Positions 18,657 through 28,893 of a stretch of 57,121 nt of DNA are shown here, one piece after another (the first letter of the stretch is position 1; every line of letters begins with the position of its first letter). Position numbers and translations under genes: made by a program. Origin of the DNA: Enterococcus rivorum (GTDB taxonomy: Bacteria; Bacillota; Bacilli; Lactobacillales; Enterococcaceae); assembly GCF_001742285.1 (NCBI RefSeq), contig NZ_MIEK01000016.1, forward strand, positions 1 to 57,121, read 5' to 3'. The notes beneath the pieces are model-generated. The model saw only the letters and a list, made by a program, of their open reading frames with translations, made no database searches and was not told where the DNA came from.

Positions 18657-18911
18657 TTATTTATTTAACTCAATTTGGTATTTATCAATTAGTTTTTTTG
18701 CTTTTTCAATTCCATCATTAGTAAAGCAGAAGGATTTTGAACGTTTACTATTCGTTATTAGTCCTTCATCAGTAAGTTGATTTAACCTATTGAAATCATA
18801 GCTTTTCCAGCTTCTGGTAGAGGTATAGAGGCTAGTTTTTTCTTCCCAAGAATTCAAATACAGCAACAATAAAATGAGTTCTTCAATTGTTTATTTCATT
18901 TCAAATTCCAT
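18657..18911 (-). pseudogene. DUF6429-like small protein with an early in-frame stop
   Basis: The reading frame encodes LTSW-like and SWKSYDFNRLNQLTDEGLI segments followed by KSFCFTNDGIEKAKKLI, which resemble DUF6429 (YLNSWEE, WKSYDFN). An ATG at 18911, four bases after the upstream SWIM gene stop, would read MEFEMK and then TAA (18893-18891), after which TIEELILLLLYLNSW continues in the same frame. Either a nonsense mutation inactivated it, or a TTG near 18869 is the start (about 70 residues). No good ribosome site is seen for the TTG. The TAA is what the sequence shows; inactivation is inferred. Confidence 0.55.
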
Positions 18912-18915
18912 CTTT

Positions 18916-20547
18916 CTATAAAGGTATTTTTGACAACTCGTCTATAAAAGCGGGACGATGTTTGTAACTATTCATCAAATCTTGGCGAAGTGCTAAAGCG
19001 GCTTTGGAACCGCAACTTTTTCGTAATTGTTGAATATATGGTGCAATATTTCTATAGGCTTGCCGGTTATTGGCTTGACTAGCTTGTCCATAAATAAAAA
19101 GAGTAAATATCTTGTTGACTTCAATGGGATAGACTTTTTCCAAGTATGATGTATAAGTAAGAATCCGTTGCGGAAATTCTTGGCAATAGGTTAATAATTT
19201 TTCAGTTAGATTTTCATGAATTAGGATTTTGGGATAAATTGTTTCGTAATAAGAAGCTGTATTTGTATTGAGAGATTTTAAAATTCTTTCTATAACAGTT
19301 GACCACTCGATAACTGGTGTAAGTTTCTTTAATACTAAAAAGTAGGAAAAATTGTCTTCTAAGACAAATTGTTCAGCTAATTCTCTTTGTTTTAAGAAGT
19401 TTTTTTGTTTAACGTAAATCTCATATTCTAAATATTGCCAGCGCAAAACAATATTAGGTGAATCAGTGTCACTGTGTTCCCCTTCAATGCAAAGTTGTAA
19501 AGCGGTGTCTAATTGATTTTCTTGTATATTTTTCTTAATTAAGAGTTCTCTAAAAAAGTGATTTTCTATATGATTTTCAGCGAATGCTAAAGCTTCTTCA
19601 GTACTAGCATACTTTTCTAAAAAAGCGTAGATAAGCTTTGGAGCTTCTTCTGCAATAAAGGTATCACTACTTTTTTGTAATTTTTTTAAATAAGAATGCA
19701 AAGCTGTTTGGCTGTCAGTAGTATTAGCAGTTTGAATACATAGATCAATAAACTCAAAAATGAAATCATATTGCTCGTGAGGGAAATGTTCCAATAGTAA
19801 AAATAAAGAATCGAAACATTTTTTTCTAAGTGGAGAATCCTCTGAAAGAGTTTCAATAAATTGAGTGAGTTCAGATAGAGTATCCTCTATGGCTAAATAA
19901 ATTTGGTTGTAGTGGTCATCATCATCAAAGAAAAGGGCTATTTCTTCTACTAATTGACAATAAAGAGCTAATTGCGTATTAGGATTATCAATGGTGGAAC
20001 AGATTTCAAGAGCTTCTGTCACCGGTACTGTAAATGTTTCATAACTGGTATCGTAGTAATCATATTCTTCAAAATAAATTGAAGAAATCAAATTTTTAAC
20101 TTTTTGAATAGGAGTAGCATTGAAAGAGAATTGGTTACAAATTCTTTTTTTAAGATCCTTGTCCTTAGCAGACAAGGTCAAAAGCAATTGGATTAAGTCT
20201 TCCTTGGTTACAGAGTTAAGCAGTTTCTCAAATTCAGCAGTAGAAATCGAATGTTCAGAAGATTTATCAGGAGTAGGTTTAAGATCATCTAAAGCATAAA
20301 AAACGGCTACTTGATGTTTGCAATATTCTCCCAAATCATAAGGGCAGTCACAATAGCTTTCAATAATTTCATTTGAATTAGAAAGGCAAACGTGGACTTC
20401 ATATTCATCGGTTCCCAAAATAGTGGCCAGCCATTCCTGTTTGTCTTCGTCATAGTAAAGTAAATCGATTCGATTATCGATAAAATAGTTATAACCACGA
20501 TCAATAATTGCCTTATCAATCAGTGCTTCAAAATTACTTAGATCCAT
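18916..20547 (-). CDS. SWIM zinc-finger protein
   Basis: This 543-residue protein has an N-terminal SWIM motif near residues 66-80 (YCDCPYDLGEYCKH), which supplies the CxC...CxH zinc ligands. The rest (about 90-543) is an all-helical repeat-like region with many aromatic and acidic residues, reminiscent of TPR folds. SWIM proteins bind nucleic acids or proteins; no specific role is known for this type. ATG 20547 has a plausible AAGGACGG site. It forms a transcription unit with the DUF6429-like gene. Confidence 0.85.
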   Translation of the reverse strand: MDLSNFEALIDKAIIDRGYNYFIDNRIDLLYYDEDKQEWLATILGTDEYEVHVCLSNSNEIIESYCDCPYDLGEYCKHQVAVFYALDDLKPTPDKSSEHSISTAEFEKLLNSVTKEDLIQLLLTLSAKDKDLKKRICNQFSFNATPIQKVKNLISSIYFEEYDYYDTSYETFTVPVTEALEICSTIDNPNTQLALYCQLVEEIALFFDDDDHYNQIYLAIEDTLSELTQFIETLSEDSPLRKKCFDSLFLLLEHFPHEQYDFIFEFIDLCIQTANTTDSQTALHSYLKKLQKSSDTFIAEEAPKLIYAFLEKYASTEEALAFAENHIENHFFRELLIKKNIQENQLDTALQLCIEGEHSDTDSPNIVLRWQYLEYEIYVKQKNFLKQRELAEQFVLEDNFSYFLVLKKLTPVIEWSTVIERILKSLNTNTASYYETIYPKILIHENLTEKLLTYCQEFPQRILTYTSYLEKVYPIEVNKIFTLFIYGQASQANNRQAYRNIAPYIQQLRKSCGSKAALALRQDLMNSYKHRPAFIDELSKIPL

Positions 20548-20942
20548 AGTATTTCACCGTCCTTTTTTTATTATACTATTACCTCTATAGTATATCTTGT
20601 GATAAGAAAAGACAAAAGCTTTTTTAAAACCTGACAAACTGTGGTCAAGTTTGCTTAGGTATACTGTGGTGAGTCTGGAAATCCCAGCGACGAATATTCT
20701 CATGAATTGTCTGAAACTTGTTTTCATTAAGCCGCGATTATGCACTAGATAAGCTGTATCTATTTCCTAGATTCTCCAAACAATTCTCTGAAAAATTTTG
20801 ATTTCACTATAGTTTTTAGAAACACGCTGGAAAGACAAGATATTAGAAAGGAAATGGAATATCAAGTATACTAGTAAAAAGATAAGGGAATATACGTTCT
20901 TAATTTTTGAATGAATAAGTATAAAGGTGAAAAGGAGAAGAG
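20548..20942. other. Divergent intergenic region
   Basis: These 395 bases separate the SWIM gene (-) from the EgtU-type transporter (+) and must hold both promoters. I see no gene, RNA or operator that I can defend. Confidence 0.45.
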
Positions 20943-21899
20943 ATGATTGAATTTAGAGGTGTTTCTAAAGAATATAATGGCCAGTTAGTGGTAGAAAATT
21001 TTCAAGTAGACATTACAGATGGCGAATTTTTTGTGTTAGTTGGGCCAAGCGGTAGTGGAAAAACAACTATGTTAAAAATGATTAATCGCTTGATTGAGCC
21101 GACAGATGGAGATATTTATTTTAACCAGAAGCGTCTAATTGATTATGATTTAAAGGAATTGCGGTTGAGAATTGGGTATGTTCTACAACAAATTGCATTA
21201 TTTCCCAATTTAACAGTGGCAGAAAATATTGAATTAATTCCTGAAATGAAAAAATGGAGCAAAGAAGAAAGACGAGCAAGAACAAAAGAATTGTTAATGA
21301 AAGTTAATTTGCCTCCAGAAGACTATTTGAATCGTAAGCCTGCTGAATTGTCTGGGGGAGAGCAACAGAGAATTGGCATTTTGCGTGCGATTGCAGCGAA
21401 GCCGGACATTATTTTGATGGATGAGCCCTTCAGTGCTTTAGATCCGATTTCAAGAGAACAATTACAATTATTGATTAAAGAATTACATAAAGAGTTAGCG
21501 AGTACGATTGTGTTTGTGACCCATGATATGAATGAAGCGCAGTTACTAGGAGATCGCATTTGTGTCATTAAAAATGGCGCAATTGTTCAAACGGATACGC
21601 CAGAAAATATTCGATTGCATCCTAAAAATGATTTTGTGGCACAGTTTTTCAAACATGACTCGATTGTGGTTGAAAGTTATTGTGTTGAAGATATGATTTT
21701 AGCAGGATTCATATTGGAAAATACTTTATCGACTGCAGAGGTTTCGGTAACACCAGAAGACAAAATAAATACAGTCATTCACTTGGTTAACAAGCACTCC
21801 AGCTTAAAAGTAGTCAAGGAAAATGAAGTCATTGGGGAGCTTAATGGAGACAACATTTTACAATTTTTAGAGACAAAAGTTGGAGGTGAAGGCAAGTGA
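20943..21899 (+). CDS. ABC importer ATPase, EgtUA/OpuCA type
   Basis: This 318-residue ATPase of the quaternary-amine/osmoprotectant family has Walker [11 protein letters not shown] near residue 38, Q-loop [10 protein letters not shown], signature [11 protein letters not shown], Walker [14 protein letters not shown] and H-loop VTHDMNEAQ. After about residue 235 a degenerate CBS-like tail follows instead of two full CBS domains. It overlaps the permease-binding protein gene by four bases (GTGA). The substrate could be ergothioneine, choline, betaine or a bile-tolerance ligand; the family does not decide this by itself. Confidence 0.9.
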   Translation: MIEFRGVSKEYNGQLVVENFQVDITDGEFFVLVGPSGSGKTTMLKMINRLIEPTDGDIYFNQKRLIDYDLKELRLRIGYVLQQIALFPNLTVAENIELIPEMKKWSKEERRARTKELLMKVNLPPEDYLNRKPAELSGGEQQRIGILRAIAAKPDIILMDEPFSALDPISREQLQLLIKELHKELASTIVFVTHDMNEAQLLGDRICVIKNGAIVQTDTPENIRLHPKNDFVAQFFKHDSIVVESYCVEDMILAGFILENTLSTAEVSVTPEDKINTVIHLVNKHSSLKVVKENEVIGELNGDNILQFLETKVGGEGK

Positions 21900-23407
21900 A
21901 TCAACTAATAGAAACCCTTCTCTCTCGTAAAGAAGAGTATGTGCAGGCGTTAGTGGAACACATACAGCTTTCATTGCTCTCATTATTAATCGCAATTGTT
22001 ATCGCTATCCCCTTAGCTATATTGCTAACAAATCATAAAAAAGTAGCTGAGATAGTGCTACAAGTGACAGGAATTTGTCAAACGATTCCTTCGCTGGCTT
22101 TGTTAGGTTTGCTAATCCCCTTAATTGGGATTGGAAGCCCACCAGCGATTGTTGCGTTAGTCCTTTATGCTTTATTTCCGATTTTACAGAATACGTATAC
22201 AGGTCTTACTGAAATTGATCCATCTTTAGAGGAAGCTGCAGAAGCTTTTGGCTTAAATAAAAAGGAAAAATTGCTGAAGTTTGAAATCCAATTGGCGTTA
22301 CCTTTTATTATTTCTGGGATTCGGACGGCAACTGTGATGATTATTGGAACCGCAACTCTAGCAGCATTGATTGGCGCAGGTGGTTTAGGAACTTTTATCT
22401 TATTGGGCATTGATCGCAACAACATTTCTCTTATTCTAATTGGTGCAATATCTTCTGCATTACTAGCAGTTATTTTTAACTATGGGATTCATTTATTGGA
22501 AAAAGCAAGCTTGAAAAAAATTATTACGGCATCCCTTATGCTATTAGTTTTGCTAGGCGGTTCGTTTTTCTATACTCATCAGGAAAGTGAGCAAAGACAG
22601 TTGACAATTGCTGGAAAACTAGGCTCTGAACCAGATATTATTATTAATATGTATAAAGAATTGATTGAAGAAAATACGGATATTAAAGTGAATTTGAAAA
22701 CCAATTTTGGGAAAACTAGCTTCTTATTTAATGCTTTGAAATCGGATGAAATTGATTTTTATCCAGAATATACAGGAACAGTCCTCGAAACTTTTTTAAA
22801 TGAAAATACGAATACATCCCGTGATCCCAAAGAAGTTTATGATTATGCTAGAGACCAGATTGAAAAACAGGAAAATATGGTTTATTTAGATCCAATGGGC
22901 TTCCAAAATACTTATGCAGTCGCTGTTAAACGCACTTTTGCAGAAGAAAATAATTTGAATAGCATTGAGGATTTGAAGAAAATTGCTAGTCAAATAAAAG
23001 CGGGCTTTACCTTAGAATTTATAGATCGAGAGGATGGTTATAAAGGTCTTCAGAAACTTTATGGTTTAGAATTTAATGTGAAATCAATGGAGCCTTCTTT
23101 ACGGTATCAAGCCATTGAAAATGGAGATGTCAACGTTGTAGATGCGTATTCCACGGATAGTGAGCTGAAACAATATGATTTAGTCATTTTAGAAGATAAC
23201 AAGCAACTATTTCCTCCGTACCAAGGGGCACCGTTAATGAAAGCTGAAACCCTAAAAAAATACCCTGAACTTGAAAAGATTTTGAATAAATTAACAGGGA
23301 AAATAACGGAAGCTGAAATGAGCGAAATGAATTACCGAGTAAATCTTCAACAAGAAGAACCAGCAGCAGTGGCGCATGATTATTTAAGTAAGAATGGGAT
23401 AAAATAG
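21896..23407 (+). CDS. Permease-substrate-binding protein fusion of an EgtU/OpuC-type importer
   Basis: This 503-residue fusion has a six-TM permease (about 1-210) with the coupling motif [25 protein letters not shown] and a fused OpuAC-type binding domain (about 230-503). The binding domain starts [19 protein letters not shown] and contains the conserved [13 protein letters not shown] and [16 protein letters not shown]. This BC fusion matches EgtUBC of streptococci, which imports ergothioneine, and OpuBC-like choline systems. It starts at GTG with GGAGG upstream. Ligand identity is inferred only from architecture. Confidence 0.9.
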   Translation: MNQLIETLLSRKEEYVQALVEHIQLSLLSLLIAIVIAIPLAILLTNHKKVAEIVLQVTGICQTIPSLALLGLLIPLIGIGSPPAIVALVLYALFPILQNTYTGLTEIDPSLEEAAEAFGLNKKEKLLKFEIQLALPFIISGIRTATVMIIGTATLAALIGAGGLGTFILLGIDRNNISLILIGAISSALLAVIFNYGIHLLEKASLKKIITASLMLLVLLGGSFFYTHQESEQRQLTIAGKLGSEPDIIINMYKELIEENTDIKVNLKTNFGKTSFLFNALKSDEIDFYPEYTGTVLETFLNENTNTSRDPKEVYDYARDQIEKQENMVYLDPMGFQNTYAVAVKRTFAEENNLNSIEDLKKIASQIKAGFTLEFIDREDGYKGLQKLYGLEFNVKSMEPSLRYQAIENGDVNVVDAYSTDSELKQYDLVILEDNKQLFPPYQGAPLMKAETLKKYPELEKILNKLTGKITEAEMSEMNYRVNLQQEEPAAVAHDYLSKNGIK

Positions 23408-23426
23408 AATAGAAAGGATCACAGTC

Positions 23427-23470
23427 AGACAGAAAACTTTATTTTTAAGTGAACTGTCTGTTTTTTTCTG
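23427..23470 (+). terminator. Terminator after the EgtU/OpuC-type operon
   Basis: CAGACAG and CTGTCTG flank an AT-rich loop and are followed by TTTTTTT. Confidence 0.75.
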
Positions 23471-23540
23471 GTAAGCTTTTATGATTGGTTTTGCTATTTG
23501 AAAATGGTTAATCACTTCTCACAAGTGTTAGATTATGTTC

Positions 23541-23610
23541 AAAAGGGCTGTGACCTTCGTATGCCCCAACCCCCTAAAACCGAATAAATGTTGTTTCAGA
23601 AGTAGTACTC
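23541..23610 (-). repeat. Dispersed intergenic repeat, copy 2 (inverted)
   Basis: Read on the minus strand this is ACTTCTGAAACAACATTTAT, then TCGGTTTTAGGGGG, then a GGGGCATACGAAGG hairpin. It matches the plus-strand segment at 2871-2945 (ACTTCTAGAACACCGTTTAT, TCGATTTTAGGGGG, GGGACATACGAATG). The remaining bases from 23611 to 23821 hold nothing I recognise. Confidence 0.65.
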
Positions 23611-23821
23611 CACGTCGTTTCGATCTCATCAACTTCATGCATGGGACATACTTGAGTTGCCATGAATCACGATGAGGGCAACGAATCGATGCTTAATAGA
23701 ACCTACTTGGTGAAGGTCTCTCGGAAATAAGCTAAATACTCTCAAAAATATGGGAAGCTATTTTTGGATGATTCAGTTTATTTCTCGGAGCTAACCACTT
23801 CTGTCACAATCTTTTTTAGTA

Positions 23822-24976
23822 TTATGCTTCGAGTTTCAATTTTTGGACATTTAAAAAATGTTGCGCATTAATTGTTATGCAGCCGTATAAAGTCGCTCGA
23901 TTTTTTAAGGAGCTATTTTTTATAATAATATCTTTTGAAAATTGGCTTTCTATTTGCTGTTTTACTAATTCAATCATGGTAGGAATTTCACGATATAGGG
24001 AACTATTAATAATAACAATTTCTGGGTCATAGAGGGTTACGATATTGTTGATGCCAATACTAAGCAGGAAGCAGTTATTATTTATGAGTTCTACTGCCGC
24101 TGGATCTTGTGAATGATAGGCTTCGCTAATAATTTTAGAATTAACAGAGCTTAAACCTTTTGCTTCAGAAAATGTATCGTAAAGTACTTTGTTTGAAGCG
24201 TATTGTTCTAAGCAACCGTGATTTCCACAAGGACATTGTCGTCCATGGGGATAAAGAATAGAGTGGCCTATTTCGCCAGCTTTTCCATGTTTTCCTAGTT
24301 GTAATTTCCCGTCTTCAACAATTCCTGCCCCAATTCCACTATGGATACTTAAACTGACTAAACTATCAAAAGTAGATGAAAAAGTATATTCACCTAATGC
24401 AGCCAAATTTGCTTCATTTTCAAGATAAATAGGATAGGTTAAGGATGCTGTCAATTCTTCATAAAGGTTCATTTGATCTAAGTCATAGTAAGGGGTAAAG
24501 ACAATTTTATTCTGATGAATAATTCCGTGAATAGCGATAGTGACACCAATAATACCATGTTTTGTTTTAGGAATTTTTTGTTCAAATTGTGTAATAATTT
24601 CTTTAATCAATGAGACGACATTAGTTGTGTTGACACTAATTTTTCGTTGAGAGACTGTTTCTAATTCTGTTCCGTCTAAATAAGAAAGTAACGCTTCAAC
24701 GTAGTTATAGCCAATATCGAAAGAAATTGAAAGAGCAGACTGACCATTAAATTCTAATAGAATAGGCTTCCTACCTCCTGACGTACTTCCATCACCAATT
24801 CCTGTTTCAGTAACTAACTCTTCCTCTAAAAGTGTTTTTGTAATGGATGAGACGGAGGCTTTATTTAACCCTGTAACAACAGAGAGTTCAGCTCTTGAAA
24901 TAATTTTTTTATCAATAATCGTTTTTAAAATAGTCGCTTCGTTTTGTTCTCGAATGGAATATTTACTTGTAATCAT
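23822..24976 (-). CDS. xylR: XylR, ROK family xylose repressor
   Basis: This 384-residue protein has an N-terminal winged-helix domain (ISRAELSVVTGLNKASVSSI near residues 30-49) and a ROK sugar-kinase-like domain. GIGAGIVEDGKLQLGKHGKAGEIGH and the zinc-binding CPCGNHGCLEQYAS (about 248-262) are the ROK signatures. It is divergent from xylA, and the intergenic region carries palindromes of XylR type. It should repress the xyl genes when xylose is absent. Confidence 0.93.
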   Translation of the reverse strand: MITSKYSIREQNEATILKTIIDKKIISRAELSVVTGLNKASVSSITKTLLEEELVTETGIGDGSTSGGRKPILLEFNGQSALSISFDIGYNYVEALLSYLDGTELETVSQRKISVNTTNVVSLIKEIITQFEQKIPKTKHGIIGVTIAIHGIIHQNKIVFTPYYDLDQMNLYEELTASLTYPIYLENEANLAALGEYTFSSTFDSLVSLSIHSGIGAGIVEDGKLQLGKHGKAGEIGHSILYPHGRQCPCGNHGCLEQYASNKVLYDTFSEAKGLSSVNSKIISEAYHSQDPAAVELINNNCFLLSIGINNIVTLYDPEIVIINSSLYREIPTMIELVKQQIESQFSKDIIIKNSSLKNRATLYGCITINAQHFLNVQKLKLEA

Positions 24977-25102
24977 TTTATTTAAACTCCTTTGTGCTTA
25001 ATGAAACGATATTAATCGGTTCTATATTTAGTTGTTTCTTTGAGGGTAGGCAGTAATTCTAATTATTTTAGTTATAAAAATAAAATCTCTTTTTAAAGTA
25101 TA

Positions 25103-25127
25103 AGTTAGTACAACGTGCTAATCAACT
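25103..25127. promoter_or_regulatory. XylR-like palindrome near the xylR side
   Basis: AGTTAGTACAACG-TGCTAATCAACT is an imperfect palindrome with the same half-site words (AGTTAGT, ACTAATCAACT-like) as the one at 25284-25311. It lies 127 bases upstream of xylR and probably mediates autoregulation or looping. The assignment rests on similarity to the second site. Confidence 0.55.
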
Positions 25128-25236
25128 TTAAAGTATTATTTTTAGTAATAAGAAGGCTTCTATGTACCTATAAAGTGTAGTCTCAATAATTGAATTCGTT
25201 GGATAGGTTAGGTTAATTAGCCGCCAAACAATTTTT

Positions 25237-25274
25237 TGAAAGCGCTTGACAATAGAATAGGAATGTTCTATTAT
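25237..25274 (+). promoter_or_regulatory. xylA promoter with overlapping cre site
   Basis: TTGACA (25246-25251) and TATTAT (25269-25274) are separated by 17 bases. The catabolite-response element TGAAAGCGCTTGAC (25237-25250) overlaps the -35 box, matching the CcpA consensus. CcpA binding would block RNA polymerase when preferred sugars are present. Confidence 0.88.
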
Positions 25275-25283
25275 GAGCTCATA

Positions 25284-25311
25284 GTTAGTTTATCATACTA
25301 ATCAACTAAAC
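25284..25311. promoter_or_regulatory. XylR operator downstream of the xylA -10
   Basis: An interrupted palindrome with arms TTAGTTTAT and ATCAACTAA sits just after the transcription start, the classic place for xyl operators, 30-58 bases before the xylA ATG. Confidence 0.78.
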
Positions 25312-25341
25312 GAAAGAAAATTTTATAGGGGGCTACTATTA

Positions 25342-26649
25342 ATGAGTTATTTTCCAGAAGTAAACAAAGTAAAATTTGAAGGGAGCAAGTCAACTAATCC
25401 GTTTGCTTTTCGTCATTACAACCCAGAGGAAGTGCTTATGGGAAAAACAATGAAGGAGCATTTACGTTTTGGTATCGCTTATTGGCATACCATGACACAA
25501 GATGGTTCAGATCCATTTGGACAGCCTACCAATATTAGAACGTGGGGAGGAGCAACACCCCTAGAAACCGCGAAAAATAGAGTCGAAGCTTTTTTTGAAT
25601 TACTAGTCAAATTAGATGTAGAGTTTTTTTGTTTTCATGATATTGATATTGCACCAGAAGGAAATTCCTTAGAAGAATTTTTTCAAAACATTGATACGAT
25701 TACCGATTTAATCAAAATAAAAATGGAAGAAACGGGCATTAAATTATTATGGAATACAGCGAATATGTTCTCAAATCCTCGTTACGTTCATGGGGCTGCT
25801 TCATCATGTAATGCGGATGTCTTTGCCTATTCAGCCGCTCAAGTAAAAAAGGGTATAGATATCAGTAAAAAACTTGGTGGTGAAAACTATGTCTTCTGGG
25901 GTGGCCGTGAAGGGTACGAATCTCTACTAAACACAGATATGAAATTTGAACAAGATAACATTGCTCGGTTATTTAAAATGGCGATTGCTTACGCAGATAA
26001 AATTGGGCACAAAGTCCAATTTTTACTGGAACCAAAACCAAAAGAGCCTTCAAAACATCAATATGATTTTGATGCGGCGACAACAATGGCCTTTATTCAG
26101 AAATATGGATTAGCTAATCATTTTAAACTAAATTTAGAAGCAAATCATGCCACACTAGCTGGACATACGTTTGAACATGAATTGAATGTAGCTCGTTGTT
26201 ACAATTCGTTAGGCTCAATTGATGCCAATCAAGGTGATATGTTGTTAGGCTGGGATACTGATGAATTTCCAACAAATCTTTACGATACAACAGTAACGAT
26301 GGTTGAAATTTTAGAGAATGGAGGAATCGCCCCTGGGGGGATTAATTTTGACGCAAAAGTTCGTCGCTCTTCCTTTGAAATGAAGGATTTGGTATTAGCA
26401 CATATTGCAGGCATGGATACGTTTGCTCGTGGGTTAAAAACGGCAGTCAAACTAAAAGAAGATCGCTTTTTCGATGAACTAAAAGAAAAACGTTATGCAA
26501 GCTATTCAAAAGGAATTGGTGAAAAAATTGTAAAAGATCAGGAGAATTTGGAATCCCTAACAGCTTACGCCATGTCCCACGATAAAATAGTCAATGAATC
26601 GGATCACTTGGAATATGTTAAATCACGTCTAAACGATTATTTAGTATAA
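25342..26649 (+). CDS. xylA: Xylose isomerase
   Basis: This 435-residue enzyme converts D-xylose to D-xylulose. Family signatures include AYWHTM (His near 53), [14 protein letters not shown] (about 188-201), [18 protein letters not shown] (metal-ligand Glu), [19 protein letters not shown] and [20 protein letters not shown]. It is full length for the class II enzyme. GGGGGG lies upstream of ATG. It is the first gene of the operon under the cre/XylR promoter. Confidence 0.97.
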   Translation: MSYFPEVNKVKFEGSKSTNPFAFRHYNPEEVLMGKTMKEHLRFGIAYWHTMTQDGSDPFGQPTNIRTWGGATPLETAKNRVEAFFELLVKLDVEFFCFHDIDIAPEGNSLEEFFQNIDTITDLIKIKMEETGIKLLWNTANMFSNPRYVHGAASSCNADVFAYSAAQVKKGIDISKKLGGENYVFWGGREGYESLLNTDMKFEQDNIARLFKMAIAYADKIGHKVQFLLEPKPKEPSKHQYDFDAATTMAFIQKYGLANHFKLNLEANHATLAGHTFEHELNVARCYNSLGSIDANQGDMLLGWDTDEFPTNLYDTTVTMVEILENGGIAPGGINFDAKVRRSSFEMKDLVLAHIAGMDTFARGLKTAVKLKEDRFFDELKEKRYASYSKGIGEKIVKDQENLESLTAYAMSHDKIVNESDHLEYVKSRLNDYLV

Positions 26650-26665
26650 ATCAAAAAGGAGAGAG

Positions 26666-27952
26666 ATGAAGATGAAACGTAGTAAAGTTCTTTTTTCAGT
26701 AACGATGTTGGCGGTAGTGGGAATCATTTTAGGGGCATGTGGTAGCAGCGGTTCGAGTTCGAAGGATGAAACAACAGTAGATGTTTTCAATATTAAAGTG
26801 GAAACGAAAGATCAGCTAGATGATCTGGCTAAGAAATATGAGAAAAGCCATGAGGGAGTAAAAATAAATGTAACGACAGTTGGTGGTGGACAAGATGCAA
26901 ATGCAGCTTTACAAACCAAATTTTCATCTGGAGATGAACCCAGTATATTTTTATTAGGCGGTTTAGCTGATATGGAAAAATGGAGCGATAGCCTGGCTGA
27001 TCTAACGGATACAAAATTAGCAAAAAATGCGATAGAAGGAACTTTAGCCGGGGCCTCTAAAGATGGAAAAGTGTATGGACTTCCTATGAACATTGAAGGA
27101 TTTGGTTTTTTAGTCAATAAAGAGTTATTTAAAAAAGCTGGAGTAGATATAGAAAAAATTACTTCTTATACCGATTTTGAGAATGCGGTAAAAAAATTAG
27201 ATTCAAAAAAAGATAGCTTAGACATGAAAGCAGTTTTTGGTTTCAGTGCGAAAGAATTTTGGGTTGTTAGTCAATATAGTACCCATTTTATTTCCCCTGA
27301 GTTCAATGATGATTTACAAAAAGTCTATGATGCCAAAACCATTGATTTTAAATATGGTGATGTCTTTAAAAAATACACAGATTTAATTAATCAATATAAT
27401 GTCCAGCCAATATTATCTTTAGATTATAGTACGTCTGTAGAAGAAGATTTTGCTAATAATCAAGTGGCGATTGTTCATCAAGGAAACTGGATTGTTCCAA
27501 CATTAAACAGTTTAGATCCAGAATTTACAAAAGACAAACTAGGAATTTTACCATTATATGTAGCTGACTCCAACAAAGGGAAAATTGCTGCTGGACCTTC
27601 TTGGTATTGGGGGGTAAATAAAAATAAAGATGAAAAAGTCCTTCAAGCAAGTAAAGATTTCTTAGAGTGGATGTATACCGATAAAGAGGCAATGAAAGTA
27701 GTAACGGATGAAATGGAATATATTCCAGCGTATACTAATTTCTCAGCAGATTCTATTAGCGACCCTACGTCCAAGGAGATATTCAATTATTTATCAGAAG
27801 GAAATGTGGTTCCTTGGATGCATAATCAATACCCTGATGGTTATTCACAAACACAATTTTATCCAGAGTTTCAAAAATATCTAAACAACGATATTTCTTG
27901 GGATGAATTGATGACCAAATCGAAAGATGCTTGGGCTTCAGATAGAAAATAA
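26666..27952 (+). CDS. Sugar ABC transporter substrate-binding lipoprotein
   Basis: This 428-residue family 1 binding protein has a signal peptide with lipobox ILGAC (Cys near 25). The mature part contains VDVFNIKVETKDQLDDLAKK and, near the C-terminus, YSQTQFYPEFQKYLNNDISW. It is expected to bind a xylose-containing oligosaccharide, given the alpha-xylosidase in the same operon; this is inference. Two starts (26666 and 26672) are possible. A hairpin after the stop separates it from the permeases. Confidence 0.9.
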   Translation: MKMKRSKVLFSVTMLAVVGIILGACGSSGSSSKDETTVDVFNIKVETKDQLDDLAKKYEKSHEGVKINVTTVGGGQDANAALQTKFSSGDEPSIFLLGGLADMEKWSDSLADLTDTKLAKNAIEGTLAGASKDGKVYGLPMNIEGFGFLVNKELFKKAGVDIEKITSYTDFENAVKKLDSKKDSLDMKAVFGFSAKEFWVVSQYSTHFISPEFNDDLQKVYDAKTIDFKYGDVFKKYTDLINQYNVQPILSLDYSTSVEEDFANNQVAIVHQGNWIVPTLNSLDPEFTKDKLGILPLYVADSNKGKIAAGPSWYWGVNKNKDEKVLQASKDFLEWMYTDKEAMKVVTDEMEYIPAYTNFSADSISDPTSKEIFNYLSEGNVVPWMHNQYPDGYSQTQFYPEFQKYLNNDISWDELMTKSKDAWASDRK

Positions 27953-27965
27953 AAATGGAAAGATT

Positions 27966-28003
27966 GTGGTAAAATCCCTCTTGGTTTTACCACTTCTTTT
28001 TCA
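27966..28003 (+). terminator. Intercistronic hairpin after the binding-protein gene
   Basis: GTGGTAAAA pairs with TTTTACCAC around a short loop and is followed by TTCTTTTT. In binding-protein operons such a hairpin permits partial read-through or protects the upstream mRNA, giving more binding protein than permease. Confidence 0.75.
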
Positions 28004-28029
28004 TCATTCATTTTAAGGAGGAGAAGGTT

Positions 28030-28893
28030 ATGAATAATAAATCAAAATCTTTTTGGTTGTTTTTAGCGCCTAGTTTACTTGGGATGGTTATTGTATTATT
28101 TATTCCTTTAGTTACTGGAGCCTACTATTCCATGACAGATTGGGATGGCAATAAAATCGAGCAATTTTTAGGATTGGGAAATTATCTGCAGGCATTTCAA
28201 GATGAACGGTTTCTAAGTAGTATCTGGTTTACAACGAAATTTTCAATTGTTGCGATTTTATTCGTAAACATTATTGGATTAGGATTGGCACTTCTGGTAA
28301 CACAAAAGGCAGATAAACTAAATAACTTGTTTCGAACTGTATTTTTCATGCCCAACTTAATTGGTGGGATTATCTTAGGATTTATTTGGCAGTTTATCTT
28401 TATTAAAGCTTTTGCTGCAGTTGGAGATGCTACCGGAATTGAATTTTTTAAAGGTTGGCTTTCAACGACGAATACTGGGTTTTGGGGCTTAGTAATTCTG
28501 TTTGTTTGGCAAATGAGTGGATACATTATGATTATTTATATTTCGTTTATCAATAATATCCCTGAAGAATTAATAGAAGCTGCGGATATTGACGGTGCGA
28601 CAGGCTGGCAAACTTTTTGGAAAATCAAATTTCCGATGTTGGCGCCGGCATTTACTGTAAGTTTATTTCTAACGTTGTCGAATGCGTTTAAAATCTACGA
28701 TCAAAACTTAGCATTAACGGCAGGTGGTCCATTTGATTCTACTCAAATGGTAGCAATGAATATTGTAAATGAAGCTTTTTCAGTAAGGAAAATGGGGTAT
28801 GCACAGGCGAAGGCCGTTATTTTCTTAGTAATTATTGCCGTTATTTCAGTCGTTCAGATTAGTATCACTAGAAAACGGGAGGTAGACTTATGA
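28030..28893 (+). CDS. Sugar ABC transporter permease 1
   Basis: This 287-residue permease has six TM segments and belongs to the MalF-like half of CUT1 transporters. The EAA coupling loop appears as EELIEAADIDGATGWQTFWKIKFPMLAP (about 178-205). LVTGAYYSMTDWDG near the N-terminus is typical. It overlaps the next gene by four bases. AAGGAGG precedes its ATG. Confidence 0.93.
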   Translation: MNNKSKSFWLFLAPSLLGMVIVLFIPLVTGAYYSMTDWDGNKIEQFLGLGNYLQAFQDERFLSSIWFTTKFSIVAILFVNIIGLGLALLVTQKADKLNNLFRTVFFMPNLIGGIILGFIWQFIFIKAFAAVGDATGIEFFKGWLSTTNTGFWGLVILFVWQMSGYIMIIYISFINNIPEELIEAADIDGATGWQTFWKIKFPMLAPAFTVSLFLTLSNAFKIYDQNLALTAGGPFDSTQMVAMNIVNEAFSVRKMGYAQAKAVIFLVIIAVISVVQISITRKREVDL

